Positions 8,405 through 16,339 of a stretch of DNA of 64,000 bases are shown here, one piece after another (within the stretch, counting starts at the first letter, position 1; each line of letters opens with the position of its first letter). Below the pieces are notes generated by a model, which did no database searches, was not told where the DNA came from, and saw only the letters and a list, made by a program, of their open reading frames with translations. Location: the NCBI GenBank assembly GCA_039033855.1, contig JBCCBV010000004.1, positions 1-64,000 on the forward strand, in the 5' to 3' direction. The position numbers and the translations under genes are program-made. The stretch comes from JBCCBV01 sp039033855. GTDB lineage: Bacteria; Planctomycetota; Phycisphaerae; Phycisphaerales; Phycisphaeraceae.

Positions 8405-9786
8405 GGCCGAGCCCCGCCGTCCGGTGAAGCTGGATCGCCCGGCACCGCATCCGTCTCGGCCTTATCCTGGCCACCCTCCTCCTTGTCGTTCGACACCGGC
8501 GTCACCGGCCCGCCGCTCCAAGGGGCCACGCCCGGCGGCAAGTCGGGCGGCACCGCCGCCCGCGCGACGCTGGCCGCACGGCCGACCGCCGACGCCGTGC
8601 CCGCCGTGGTCGGCGCCGGCTCGGCGAAGTGCGTGGCAAAGTCCACCTGGTCGCGCGACTGACGCAAGATCAGATACCCCCACGTCGCCGCCGACGCCGC
8701 GTACGACAGCAGAATCGACTGCGCCAACAACCGCGCCGAAGCAATCCAGAACGACACCCACCAGCCCGAGAACCCTTCGGGGTCAACGGCGCCGAAACCA
8801 AACTCCAGTTGCACGCGCCCCGAGCTCGACTCGAGCCCGCTGGGGCCGAGGCCATCCTCCGTTTGCAGATACAGGGTTTCGCCCTCCGGGCCCGGCCACG
8901 CCGAGCCAAACACCTGCACGACGGCGACGTCCGACGGGTCTGCCAACACGTAAACGAAGTTCGCCGTCAATGTCAGCGTCCAGCTCAGCAGGAACAGCAG
9001 CAGCAGCCCCAGCACGCCGCCGAGCGCCAGGATGCCGAGCGCCCGCATCGGCTGAAACACCAGATAGTTGACCGTGCGCGACGCCGCGTCGAACCCGTCC
9101 ACCGCCTCGACCCCGACCGCAGCGGGGATCAGCCACCCGCCGAACACCAGCAGCATGGCGATGACCACGCAAACGAGTGCAGCAAACCAGGCCAAGCCGA
9201 AGCCCAAGCCGGCCAACCACGCCAGGCCTTCTTGACGCGCGGCCCAGCCGTAGAGCTCGCCCAAACCGAACAGCGCCGCGAGCACAACGCAGGGCAGCAC
9301 GATCGGCAGGCTCGCCGACGACCACCGTTTGAGCGCAAAGCGCACGGCCCGGTCCCACCCCACGCCCTTGGCGTCGCACGCGTGCACCGCGCAGAGCCGG
9401 CCGAGCACCAACCCAAACGTACCGGCGATGGCCAGCACGCCCGCACCCCAAAGCAGCGCGAGCCACCGTTCTCCAAACTGGAATAACCCGGGCCCCACGA
9501 GCGCCGCCGCCCGCAGGTCCGACAACGCCGCCACCCATTCGAATTGCAACGCGGAGGTCTCGGCGCGGCGAAGCCAGGAGGTCACCGCCGTGCCCGGCCC
9601 GACCGACGCGTCGGCCATCTGATCGCACACCCACCCCCAGCCGCGCAGGGCCAGGATCACCATCGCCGCCGCCAACACCTTCGACGGCTGGAACGCCATG
9701 CCCACCGCGTGGTGCAGCCGCAGCAGCGGGAACGCCCGCGCCCAGTCGAACCCGTCTACCCGCACACGTGCCTGTTCTTCCAGCAT
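8401..9786 (-). CDS. Unknown multi-pass membrane protein
   Basis: I do not recognise this 461-residue protein. At least five hydrophobic helices are visible: near residues 38-56, 105-130, 158-180, 190-225 and 255-290, with another after a roughly 90-residue polar, probably non-cytoplasmic segment. The C-terminal 90 residues are low-complexity, rich in Pro, Ala and Gly, and probably cytosolic. It overlaps the BtuF-like gene by four bases, so it may be part of the same transport unit or merely co-transcribed. ATG 9786 has a -10-like TAGATT seven bases upstream and no Shine-Dalgarno sequence, which hints that this gene starts its own transcript inside the larger run. Confidence 0.75.
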   Translation of the reverse strand: MLEEQARVRVDGFDWARAFPLLRLHHAVGMAFQPSKVLAAAMVILALRGWGWVCDQMADASVGPGTAVTSWLRRAETSALQFEWVAALSDLRAAALVGPGLFQFGERWLALLWGAGVLAIAGTFGLVLGRLCAVHACDAKGVGWDRAVRFALKRWSSASLPIVLPCVVLAALFGLGELYGWAARQEGLAWLAGLGFGLAWFAALVCVVIAMLLVFGGWLIPAAVGVEAVDGFDAASRTVNYLVFQPMRALGILALGGVLGLLLLFLLSWTLTLTANFVYVLADPSDVAVVQVFGSAWPGPEGETLYLQTEDGLGPSGLESSSGRVQLEFGFGAVDPEGFSGWWVSFWIASARLLAQSILLSYAASAATWGYLILRQSRDQVDFATHFAEPAPTTAGTASAVGRAASVARAAVPPDLPPGVAPWSGGPVTPVSNDKEEGGQDKAETDAVPGDPASPDGGARP

Positions 9787-9793
9787 CCCCGGG

Positions 9794-9799
9794 AATCTA
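9794..9799 (-). promoter_or_regulatory. -10-like TAGATT, 7 bases before ATG 9786
   Basis: Read on the minus strand, TAGATT is followed by seven bases and the ATG of the membrane protein. It sits in the 49-base gap after the TsaC-like fusion gene and would start a separate leaderless transcript. No -35 match is seen. Confidence 0.42.
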
Positions 9800-9835
9800 C
9801 CCCCGCCGGCGCCCGGCCGCGCGGTCGAGGCCCGC

Positions 9836-10969
9836 TCAGGGCACGTCGTCGGCCAGCCGTTGACTGAGCGCCTCGGCGATCTGACCGGCCGTCTCGTGGT
9901 ACAGCCCCGCGTCGCCGCCGATCGGGTCGAGCACGTCGGCTTCGGGGTCGAGCCGGCTGAGCTTGGCCACAGCGGTGGGGTCGATCGCCAGCACCGCCCG
10001 AGCGTGGGAGTCGGTCATCGCATAGATCACGTCGGCAGACCGGACCCGTTCGGTGGTGAGCGAACTCGACCGGTGCTCGCCCGGCTCGACGCCCAGGGCC
10101 CGAAGCGCCTCGACGGCCTCGCGCGTCATCGCCGCCCCCGGCCCGGCCGAAACGCCCGCCGAGCTCACCCGATAGCCGTACGATTCGAGCTCCGCCCCGG
10201 CCACGCCCAGCCGTTTGGCCAGACGGTCGCGCGCGATCGCCGCCGCCATCGGGCTCCGACAGGTGTTGCCCGTGCAAACCAGTAAGACCTCGTACACCAT
10301 CCGCTTCCGCAAGTAACGCTCGTCGTATACGCCCGACCGCACCACGCGCCAGCCGGTTCCCGGACCGCCCGGCCGATCGGGCTCGAACTCCACCACCGTG
10401 GACCCCTTGCCGAACCGCGTCGGGCCGCCGTCAATCGCCACGCTAACCGCATCGCGCACGGCAGGCTCGACGGCGTCGAACCGCGTGGCCCCGGCGCCGC
10501 GCGCGTCGCGAGCGCCAATCGCCACCACCGGCGCCCCGTCCGCGCGGCTCAGCACCGCTCGCGCCACGTCGTCCGAGGGCAGCCGCAGCGCCACCCACCC
10601 GCCCGCCGAAACCACGTCGCTCGGCGCATCCAATTGGTCGATGCGGCCCGCGTCCGCCAGCAGCCGAAGCGTCACCGGGCCCGGCGTCAGCTTCGCCAGC
10701 AGCCGTGCCACGCCGGGCGCCGCGACATCGACATACCGACCCGCGTCTTCCGGCCGAGACAGGTGCACCGTCAGCGCCCCCGCCGGCTTGCCGCTGAGCG
10801 CACGCAGCGCCGCCACCGCCTCGGGCCGATCCGCACGGCCCGCCACGCCGTAGACCGTTTCCGTGGGCATGAGCACCAACCCGCCCCGTTCGAGCGCCGC
10901 GGCCGCCCGGTCGACCTGCTCCGGCGAAACCAAGCCCGCTTCGGGATGTGCCGGGGCGTCCGGGTTCAT
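9836..10969 (-). CDS. TsaC/Sua5-like domain fused to low-molecular-weight protein phosphatase
   Basis: This 377-residue protein joins two domains. Residues about 15-215 resemble TsaC/Sua5/YrdC, which makes threonylcarbamoyl-AMP for tRNA t6A synthesis; PTETVYGVA, LTPGPVTLRL and GSTVVEF are present, but the usual KGRPxxKP and PSANxSG motifs are degenerate. Residues about 230-377 form a low-molecular-weight tyrosine/arginine phosphatase with the CTGNTCRS P-loop and the late LDPIGGD catalytic aspartate. The ATG 10969 (residues MNPDAP) lies four bases after the preceding stop. In Bacillus the separate genes ywlC (Sua5) and ywlE (arginine phosphatase) are near neighbours, which makes the fusion plausible. 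Whether the first domain is still an active TsaC is uncertain. Confidence 0.85.
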   Translation of the reverse strand: MNPDAPAHPEAGLVSPEQVDRAAAALERGGLVLMPTETVYGVAGRADRPEAVAALRALSGKPAGALTVHLSRPEDAGRYVDVAAPGVARLLAKLTPGPVTLRLLADAGRIDQLDAPSDVVSAGGWVALRLPSDDVARAVLSRADGAPVVAIGARDARGAGATRFDAVEPAVRDAVSVAIDGGPTRFGKGSTVVEFEPDRPGGPGTGWRVVRSGVYDERYLRKRMVYEVLLVCTGNTCRSPMAAAIARDRLAKRLGVAGAELESYGYRVSSAGVSAGPGAAMTREAVEALRALGVEPGEHRSSSLTTERVRSADVIYAMTDSHARAVLAIDPTAVAKLSRLDPEADVLDPIGGDAGLYHETAGQIAEALSQRLADDVP

Positions 10970-10973
10970 GGCC

Positions 10974-11498
10974 TCAGTCTTCCTGCGGCTCGACCTGCGT
11001 CGCCACCGCCCGCAGGAAATCGTCGAGGTACCGCTCGCAGAAGATGTCAAGCCCTTTGGCGGTCAGCTCGCCGTCCGACCCCCACAAGCAAACCCGCAGG
11101 TCGGTGAAGTCTTCATCCACCTGCAGCAGCACCCGGGGCTCGTCGGTGTCTTGCTGCACTTCCTCGGGCAAACGCGACGCCAACCGCCGCGACAACACGT
11201 TGACCTCCGGCGAGCCCAGACAAACCGACGGCCGTCGGTGCGCCGACTCGCGCGTCAAATACCACAAGTCCGTGCACACCACCGGCTCGATGGCCACGTC
11301 CAACACCTCGGCGTGCTCTGCCCGCCAGGCCTCGATCCGCTTTTGCAGCGCGTACGCCAGCCGCCGGTCGAACCGCTCGGCGTCCAGGTCCGACCCCACC
11401 ACGATCAGCAGGCACCCGTCGAGGTTGGGCGAAGACGCATCGCCTTCCGACCCCTCGGGCGCGTCGTCGTCCATCGGCGGGTCGGGCGCATCAGCCAT
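10974..11498 (-). CDS. Unknown acidic cytosolic protein
   Basis: I do not recognise this protein of 174 residues. ATG 11498 is chosen because GGAG lies five bases upstream; the frame itself extends to 11582 inside the argF end region. The first 25 residues are acidic and likely disordered. The rest alternates strands and helices with a conserved-looking end (LTAKGLDIFCERYLDDFL). No signal peptide, membrane segment or catalytic motif is seen. It lies 46 bases after argF and four bases before the TsaC-like fusion gene, so it belongs to the same minus-strand transcription unit. Confidence 0.7.
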   Translation of the reverse strand: MADAPDPPMDDDAPEGSEGDASSPNLDGCLLIVVGSDLDAERFDRRLAYALQKRIEAWRAEHAEVLDVAIEPVVCTDLWYLTRESAHRRPSVCLGSPEVNVLSRRLASRLPEEVQQDTDEPRVLLQVDEDFTDLRVCLWGSDGELTAKGLDIFCERYLDDFLRAVATQVEPQED

Positions 11499-11544
11499 CG
11501 GCACTCCAGCGCAGACGCACGGCCCACCTTGGACCGAGCCCCCC

Positions 11545-12519
11545 TTACGGTAGCCCGTCCGCCCCCCCGCCCGAAGGCGCATCCGGCGACATCAGCACCG
11601 CAAGCAGCCCCTTTTGAGCGTGCAAACGGTTGTGCGCCTGCGGGAACACCCGGCTGCGCGGCCCGTCGAGCACCGCCGCCGAGACCTCCTCGCCCCGGTG
11701 GGCCGGCAGGCAGTGCATCACGATCGCGTGGTCCGGCGCGTGCCCCAGCAGGTCGGCATCGACGGTAAACCCTTTGAACGCCTTGCGGCGCCGGGCGGCC
11801 TCGTCTTCCTGCCCCATCGAAACGAACGTGTCGGTGTAGACCACGTCGGCCCCCGCCACGGCCTTGACCGGGTCGGCCTGCGCCCACGCGGCGATGTCCG
11901 GGTCGCGCCCTACCGCCTCGGCCTCGCGCCGCAGCGCCGCCCACACCCGGTCCGGCAGGCCGTAGCCCTCGGGCGAAGCAATCACAAACCGCAGCCCGCA
12001 CTTCACGCACGCCTGGGCCAGGCTCGCCGCCACGTTGTTGCCGTCGCCGACAAACGCCACCGTACGGCCCTCCAAATCGTGGCCGAACTCGTCGCCAATG
12101 GTCAACACGTCCGCCAGCGCCTGCGCCGGGTGCGCCCGATCGCTGAGCATGTTCACTACCGGCGCCGACGAATGCGCCGCCAGCTCGTCGAGCACCGCGT
12201 GGTCGAACACCCGCGCCGCGATCCCGTGGGCCATGCCCGAGAGCACCCGCGCCACGTCCGCCGACGACTCGCGCTGGCCCAGGCCGACCTCGGCGCCGCC
12301 CAGGGAGATCGCGTGGGCGCCGAGCTCGCGCGCGGCCATCTCAAAGCTCACCCGCGTCCGCAGGCTCGGCTTTTCAAACAGCATCACCAGCGTCCGCCCG
12401 GCGAGCACCGGGTCGTGGGCGCGCCCCAGTTCGCGCTCGCCCCGCAGCCGCCGCGCCGCCTCGAGCATCAGCTCCAGCGTCCGCCGCGAGGTCTCCGACA
12501 ACGTCAAGAAGTGCGCCAT
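11545..12519 (-). CDS. argF: Ornithine carbamoyltransferase
   Basis: This cytosolic enzyme makes citrulline from ornithine and carbamoyl phosphate in arginine synthesis. The carbamoyl-phosphate motif appears as SLRTR near residue 52, followed by HPAQ near residue 130 and the ornithine-binding HCLPAHRG near residue 255; these distinguish it from aspartate carbamoyltransferase. A DTFVSMGQE segment near residue 215 replaces the common DVWVSMG form but keeps SMG. At 324 residues it is close to the family length (305-335). It follows argB by 48 bases on the minus strand. It lies in the same run as four unrelated genes, so arginine synthesis would be co-expressed with them unless internal promoters act. 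Confidence 0.95.
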   Translation of the reverse strand: MAHFLTLSETSRRTLELMLEAARRLRGERELGRAHDPVLAGRTLVMLFEKPSLRTRVSFEMAARELGAHAISLGGAEVGLGQRESSADVARVLSGMAHGIAARVFDHAVLDELAAHSSAPVVNMLSDRAHPAQALADVLTIGDEFGHDLEGRTVAFVGDGNNVAASLAQACVKCGLRFVIASPEGYGLPDRVWAALRREAEAVGRDPDIAAWAQADPVKAVAGADVVYTDTFVSMGQEDEAARRRKAFKGFTVDADLLGHAPDHAIVMHCLPAHRGEEVSAAVLDGPRSRVFPQAHNRLHAQKGLLAVLMSPDAPSGGGADGLP

Positions 12520-12567
12520 AGCCCAGCCCGCCCATCGGTAAGAGAAACCGCAAGCCCAAACGCCCCG

Positions 12568-13443
12568 CTAGTCCAGCACGATCTCCGTGCCGATGCCCTT
12601 GTCGGTGTACACCTCCAGCAGCATCGCGTGGGCGATCCGCCCATCGACGATGTGGGCCTTACGCACCCCCGCGTCGAGCGCGGTAAACGCCGCTTCAACC
12701 TTCGGCAGCATGCCCGAACCGATGACCCCGGTGTCGATCAATCGGTTGACCTCGTCGCGCGTCAGGTGCGAGGCCAGGTCTTCCGCGTTGTCGCTCAGCC
12801 GGATGCCGTGCGTGTCGCTGACCAGCACCAGCTTCTCCGCCCGCAGCGCCGCCGCCACGTGCCCGGCCACGCTGTCGGCGTTGACGTTCAGCTTTCCCCC
12901 GGCCGCGTCGCGCGCAATCGGCGCAATCACCGGGATGATCCCGCCTTCGCACAACGCCGAAATCAGCGGCGCGTTGACCCACTCCACCTGGCCCACCAGG
13001 CCGATGTCGATCTTCCGCCCTTCGTCCCCCGACAGCAGCAGCCGCTTGGCGAACACCGCGCACGACGCCAGCGAGTGCACGCCCATCGCCCGACGCCCCG
13101 CGGCCTCGAGCGCCGAAATCAGGTCCGCGTTGATCTGCTTCACCAGCACGTGCTCGGCGATCGCCAGCGTGCGCTCGTCGGTGTAGCGCCTGCCTTGCAC
13201 GAACTGCGCCTCAAGCCCGGCCTCGGCCATCGCGGCGCTGATCGCCTTGCCCCCGCCGTGCACCACCACCGGGCGCATCCCCACCACCGACATAAACGCC
13301 ACGTCCGCCGCCAGCGCGTGCAGCGCCGACCGCTGGTCCATGATCGAGCCGCCGACCTTCACCACCACGACCTTGCCGCGCAAGGCCTCGATGTACTTCT
13401 GCGCCTCCACCAGCGCCCGGGCTTTATCGATTGCCTGCTGCAT
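12568..13443 (-). CDS. argB: Acetylglutamate kinase
   Basis: This enzyme phosphorylates N-acetylglutamate, the second step of arginine synthesis. The amino-acid kinase fold is shown by VVVKVGGS near residue 25, HGGGKAI near residue 60 and the C-terminal GIGTEIVLD. ATG 13443 gives 291 residues. The 20-residue helix before the first strand and the ending HIVDGR...LLLEVYTDKGIGTE match the arginine-inhibited hexameric type, so feedback inhibition by arginine is likely (inference). A far longer antisense frame runs on through tmk and proS on the other strand and is not coding. argB is the first gene of the minus-strand run; it diverges from tmk, and a TACCTT box about 45 bases before its ATG could be its -10. 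Confidence 0.95.
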   Translation of the reverse strand: MQQAIDKARALVEAQKYIEALRGKVVVVKVGGSIMDQRSALHALAADVAFMSVVGMRPVVVHGGGKAISAAMAEAGLEAQFVQGRRYTDERTLAIAEHVLVKQINADLISALEAAGRRAMGVHSLASCAVFAKRLLLSGDEGRKIDIGLVGQVEWVNAPLISALCEGGIIPVIAPIARDAAGGKLNVNADSVAGHVAAALRAEKLVLVSDTHGIRLSDNAEDLASHLTRDEVNRLIDTGVIGSGMLPKVEAAFTALDAGVRKAHIVDGRIAHAMLLEVYTDKGIGTEIVLD

Positions 13444-13523
13444 CGCGCGTTCCTGCCTGCGGTCCAAAGCGAATCCGCCAAGGTAGCAACCCCCAACGCG
13501 CCCAACCCGATCGCGCGGGTCGG

Positions 13524-13529
13524 TATGCT
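13524..13529 (+). promoter_or_regulatory. -10-like TATGCT, 7 bases before the tmk ATG
   Basis: TATGCT is followed by seven bases and ATG 13537. The same spacing is seen before other genes here, and it favours 13537 over the in-frame ATGs at 13525 and 13558 as the tmk start. Confidence 0.5.
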
Positions 13530-13536
13530 CGGCCCG

Positions 13537-14220
13537 ATGGCCGACCCGCTCTCCTGGATGACCCGTCTGCGCGGGCGGTTCCTGGTCTTCGACGGGCCCG
13601 ACGGCAGCGGTAAGAGCACCCAACTCGGGCGCTTCCGCGCCGACCTGGCCCGGGCCCGGGTCCCCCTGTGCGAGGTCCGAGACCCCGGCGGCACCGCCGT
13701 CGGCGACCGCGTCCGCGCCGTCCTGCTCGACCCCAACGACGGCTGCGCCCCAAGCCCCGTCGCCGAGATGCTCCTGTTCATGGCCAGCCGGGCCCAACTC
13801 CTGCACGAGCACATCCGCCCCGCCCTCGGCCGCCGCGAGCTCGTCCTGGCCGACCGCTTCGTCAGCTCCACCCTGGCCTACCAGGGCTCGGCCGGCGGGC
13901 TGCCGCTGGGCCACATCCGCGACGTCGCCAACGTCGTCGTCGGCGAAACCCGCCCCGACCTGGTCGTGCTGTTCGATGTCGACGAGCACGTCGCCTCCGG
14001 CCGGATGAGCCCCTTGCTCCGCGGCCGCGAGTTCGACACCGACCGCGACCGCATGGAACTCAAGGGCGCCGCCTTCCACCGCAAGGTCCGCCGGGGCTTC
14101 CTCGACCAGGCCGCCGCCGACCCCGACCGCCACCTGGTGATCGACGCCCACCGCCAACCGCACGACGTCTACCAAGACCTGCTGGCCGGCCTCGAAGCCC
14201 GCGCCGCCGGGTGGGATTGA
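13537..14220 (+). CDS. tmk: Thymidylate kinase
   Basis: This enzyme phosphorylates dTMP to dTDP. The P-loop is FDGPDGSGKST near residue 17, and the DR-motif with the dTMP-binding region is ADRFVSSTLAYQG near residue 106. LLRGREFDTDRDR near residue 158 corresponds to the LID region. The length of 227 residues is slightly above the usual 205-215. Three in-frame ATGs are possible (13525, 13537, 13558); 13537 is chosen from the upstream -10-like box. The first strand reads FLVFDGPDG rather than the usual FIxFEGxDGxGKST, a conservative change of glutamate to aspartate. It is followed after 69 bases by proS. Confidence 0.92.
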   Translation: MADPLSWMTRLRGRFLVFDGPDGSGKSTQLGRFRADLARARVPLCEVRDPGGTAVGDRVRAVLLDPNDGCAPSPVAEMLLFMASRAQLLHEHIRPALGRRELVLADRFVSSTLAYQGSAGGLPLGHIRDVANVVVGETRPDLVVLFDVDEHVASGRMSPLLRGREFDTDRDRMELKGAAFHRKVRRGFLDQAAADPDRHLVIDAHRQPHDVYQDLLAGLEARAAGWD

Positions 14221-14289
14221 CGCCACAACCCAAGCCCCGTTTACCCGCCGACTCCCCGCGGTTTCCGGGGGGGCGGTACAACTCCCGCC

Positions 14290-15891
14290 ATGGCCAAGCC
14301 CCCCCAAGCCGGAAAGACCGCGAAGACCGCAAAGACCGCGATCACCCCCACCCGCGACCAGGACTACCCCGAGTGGTATCAGCAGGTCGTCCGCGCTGCC
14401 GACCTCGCCGAGCCCTCCGACGTTCGCGGCTGCATGGTCATCAAGCCCTGGGGCTACGCGCTCTGGGAAAACATGCAGCGCGTCCTGGACCGGATGTTCA
14501 AGGACACCGGCCACCGCAACGCCTATTTCCCCCTGCTGATCCCCAAGAGCTACCTCGAAAAAGAGGCCGAGCACGTCGAAGGCTTCGCCAAAGAGTGCGC
14601 CGTGGTCACCCACCACCGTCTCGAAGACGACGGCCAAGGCGGACTGAAGCCCGCCGGCAAGCTCGAAGAACCCCTGGTCATCCGCCCCACCAGCGAAACC
14701 ATCATCGGCGCCGCCTACGCCAAGTGGGTTCAGAGCTACCGCGACCTGCCCATCCTCATCAACCAGTGGTGCAACGTCATGCGCTGGGAGCTGCGCACCC
14801 GGTTGTTCCTCCGCACCGCCGAGTTCCTCTGGCAGGAAGGCCACACCGCCCACGCCACCGAGGCCGAGGCCCGCGAAGAAACCGCCAAGATGCACGGCGT
14901 CTACCGCGACTTCGCCGAACACTTCATGGCCATGCCCGTCGCCTGCGGCGCCAAACCCGCCCACGAACGCTTCCCCGGCGCCGTGGACACCCTTTCCATC
15001 GAAGCCCTGATGCAAGACCGCAAGGCCCTGCAGGCCGGCACCAGCCACTTCCTGGGCCAAAACTTCGCCAAAGCCCAGGACATCTCGTTCCTCGACGAAA
15101 ACAACCAGCAACAGCACGCCTGGACCACCAGCTGGGGCGTCTCGACCCGGCTCATCGGCGGGCTCATCATGACCCACAGCGACGACGACGGGCTGGTCCT
15201 GCCCCCACGCCTGGCCCCCGCCCACGTGGTCATCTTGCCCATCACCTTCAAGGCCGACGACCCCGCCGCCGTCCTCGACTACTGCCACAAGCTCGCCGAC
15301 GACCTGCGCAACACCCCCTACCCCGAAGCGCCCGGCGGACGCATCGAGGTCGAAATCGACGCCCGCGACCTCCGCGGCGGCGAAAAGACATGGCAGTGGG
15401 TCAAAAAGGGCGTGCCCCTGCGCGTCGAAATCGGCCAACGCGACATGGCCGCCGACTCGGTCTTCCTGGCCCGGCGAGACCAGAGCCCCAAAGACAAAAA
15501 GGGCGTGCCCCGGGCCGAGTTCCTGGCCGGCGTCCATGGCATGCTCGAAGAAATCCAGGCCGGGCTGCTCGAACGCGCCCGCGCCTTCCGCGCCGACAAC
15601 ACCCGCCTGATCGACTCGGCCGATGATTTCACGGCCTACTTCGGCCCGCCCTCGCCCGACGGCGAAGACGCTTCCGGGGACGGGGCTGCCGGGGGGGGAT
15701 TCGCGCTGACGCATTGGGATGGCGATGTCGCCACCGCCGAGCGGATCCAGAAAGAGCTCAAGGTCACGCTCCGCTGCCTGCCCGACGACGCCGAACTCGA
15801 ACGCCTGTCCCCCGGTGCCTCCGGCCCCGGCGCCGACTCCTGGACGGGCAAACCTTCCGACCGCCGCGCCGTCTGGTCCCGGGCGTACTGA
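14290..15891 (+). CDS. proS: Prolyl-tRNA synthetase, eukaryote/archaeal-like type
   Basis: This class II synthetase belongs to the shorter ProS type found in archaea, eukaryotes and some bacteria, lacking the editing insertion. Class II motifs include RPTSETIIG near residue 135 and WGVSTRLIGGLIMTHSDDDGLVLPPRLAP near residues 280-310 (given here as its recognisable parts: GVSTRLIGG and MTHSDDDG). The anticodon-binding domain follows. In the C-terminal domain the usual zinc cysteines are absent: the region ends GKPSDRRAVWSRAY, keeping the terminal tyrosine but with TGKPS where CGK or similar normally stands. The N-terminus has a short Lys/Ala/Thr repeat. ATG 14290 has TACAAC seven bases upstream and no Shine-Dalgarno sequence. 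Confidence 0.94.
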   Translation: MAKPPQAGKTAKTAKTAITPTRDQDYPEWYQQVVRAADLAEPSDVRGCMVIKPWGYALWENMQRVLDRMFKDTGHRNAYFPLLIPKSYLEKEAEHVEGFAKECAVVTHHRLEDDGQGGLKPAGKLEEPLVIRPTSETIIGAAYAKWVQSYRDLPILINQWCNVMRWELRTRLFLRTAEFLWQEGHTAHATEAEAREETAKMHGVYRDFAEHFMAMPVACGAKPAHERFPGAVDTLSIEALMQDRKALQAGTSHFLGQNFAKAQDISFLDENNQQQHAWTTSWGVSTRLIGGLIMTHSDDDGLVLPPRLAPAHVVILPITFKADDPAAVLDYCHKLADDLRNTPYPEAPGGRIEVEIDARDLRGGEKTWQWVKKGVPLRVEIGQRDMAADSVFLARRDQSPKDKKGVPRAEFLAGVHGMLEEIQAGLLERARAFRADNTRLIDSADDFTAYFGPPSPDGEDASGDGAAGGGFALTHWDGDVATAERIQKELKVTLRCLPDDAELERLSPGASGPGADSWTGKPSDRRAVWSRAY

Positions 15892-15932
15892 TCCGGCAGC
15901 TCGAAACGGCCGATCGAACCCAACCCACGGGA

Positions 15933-15961
15933 TTGACTTTGACGCCGCTCGGGCTTAGCTT
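15933..15961 (+). promoter_or_regulatory. Candidate promoter for tRNA-Thr-tuf-rpmG
   Basis: TTGACT at 15933-15938, a 17-base spacer and TAGCTT at 15956-15961 form a good match to a housekeeping promoter. Transcription would begin near 15968, about 130 bases before the tRNA. Confidence 0.55.
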
Positions 15962-16097
15962 TCCCGGCTCGGCAGAGCGGCCCCGGCCGGTCTGTTACCT
16001 TGTCGTTGGCACCCGCCGCCGACCCACAAACCAACCTCAGATCGACCCGAACGCACGCACCGGACCACACCCCGGAACACACCCCAGACCGCATCCC

Positions 16098-16170
16098 GCC
16101 ACCCTAGCTCAGTTGGTAGAGCACACCCTTGGTAAGGGTGAGGTCGAGGGTTCGAGTCCCTTGGGTGGCT
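16098..16170 (+). tRNA. tRNA-Thr (GGT anticodon)
   Basis: The acceptor stem GCCACCC/GGGTGGC pairs perfectly over seven bases. The D arm is GCTC...GAGC, the anticodon stem CACCC/GGGTG with loop TTGGTAA gives anticodon GGT, and the T arm contains TTCGAGT. No CCA is encoded. Base 73 is T, whereas E. coli tRNA-Thr has A. It immediately precedes tuf, the arrangement found in many bacteria, where the tRNA is cut from the tuf transcript. Confidence 0.97.
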
Positions 16171-16232
16171 TGCACTGGCCGCAACACCCCCCAAGGGGCC
16201 GGCCGACAATCCCGCTCGCAGCACCGCTCTTC

Positions 16233-16278
16233 ACCGAACGACGCACCGAACCGCTCACCGAACAACGTCCCGCCGAAC
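16233..16278 (+). repeat. Direct repeats in the tuf leader
   Basis: ACCGAAC occurs at 16233, 16245 and 16257 with an exact 12-base period, and GCCGAAC follows at 16272. They lie in the 169-base spacer between tRNA-Thr and tuf. Role unknown; a leader control element is possible. Confidence 0.4.
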
Positions 16279-16339
16279 AGGCATTTTTCTTACTCACCCC
16301 ACGCGATCGCACTTTTCGCAAGCTTCGGAGGTTTCCCCC

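Noticed and set aside
11614..13524. Plus-strand frame before tmk running antisense to argF and argB
   Set aside because: It is a shadow of the two arginine genes; tmk homology begins only after 13537.
13444..15714. Very long minus-strand open frame continuing upstream of argB across tmk and proS
   Set aside because: It is an antisense shadow of two well-supported genes in a high-GC genome; its translation is low-complexity Gly/Val/Asp text without domains.
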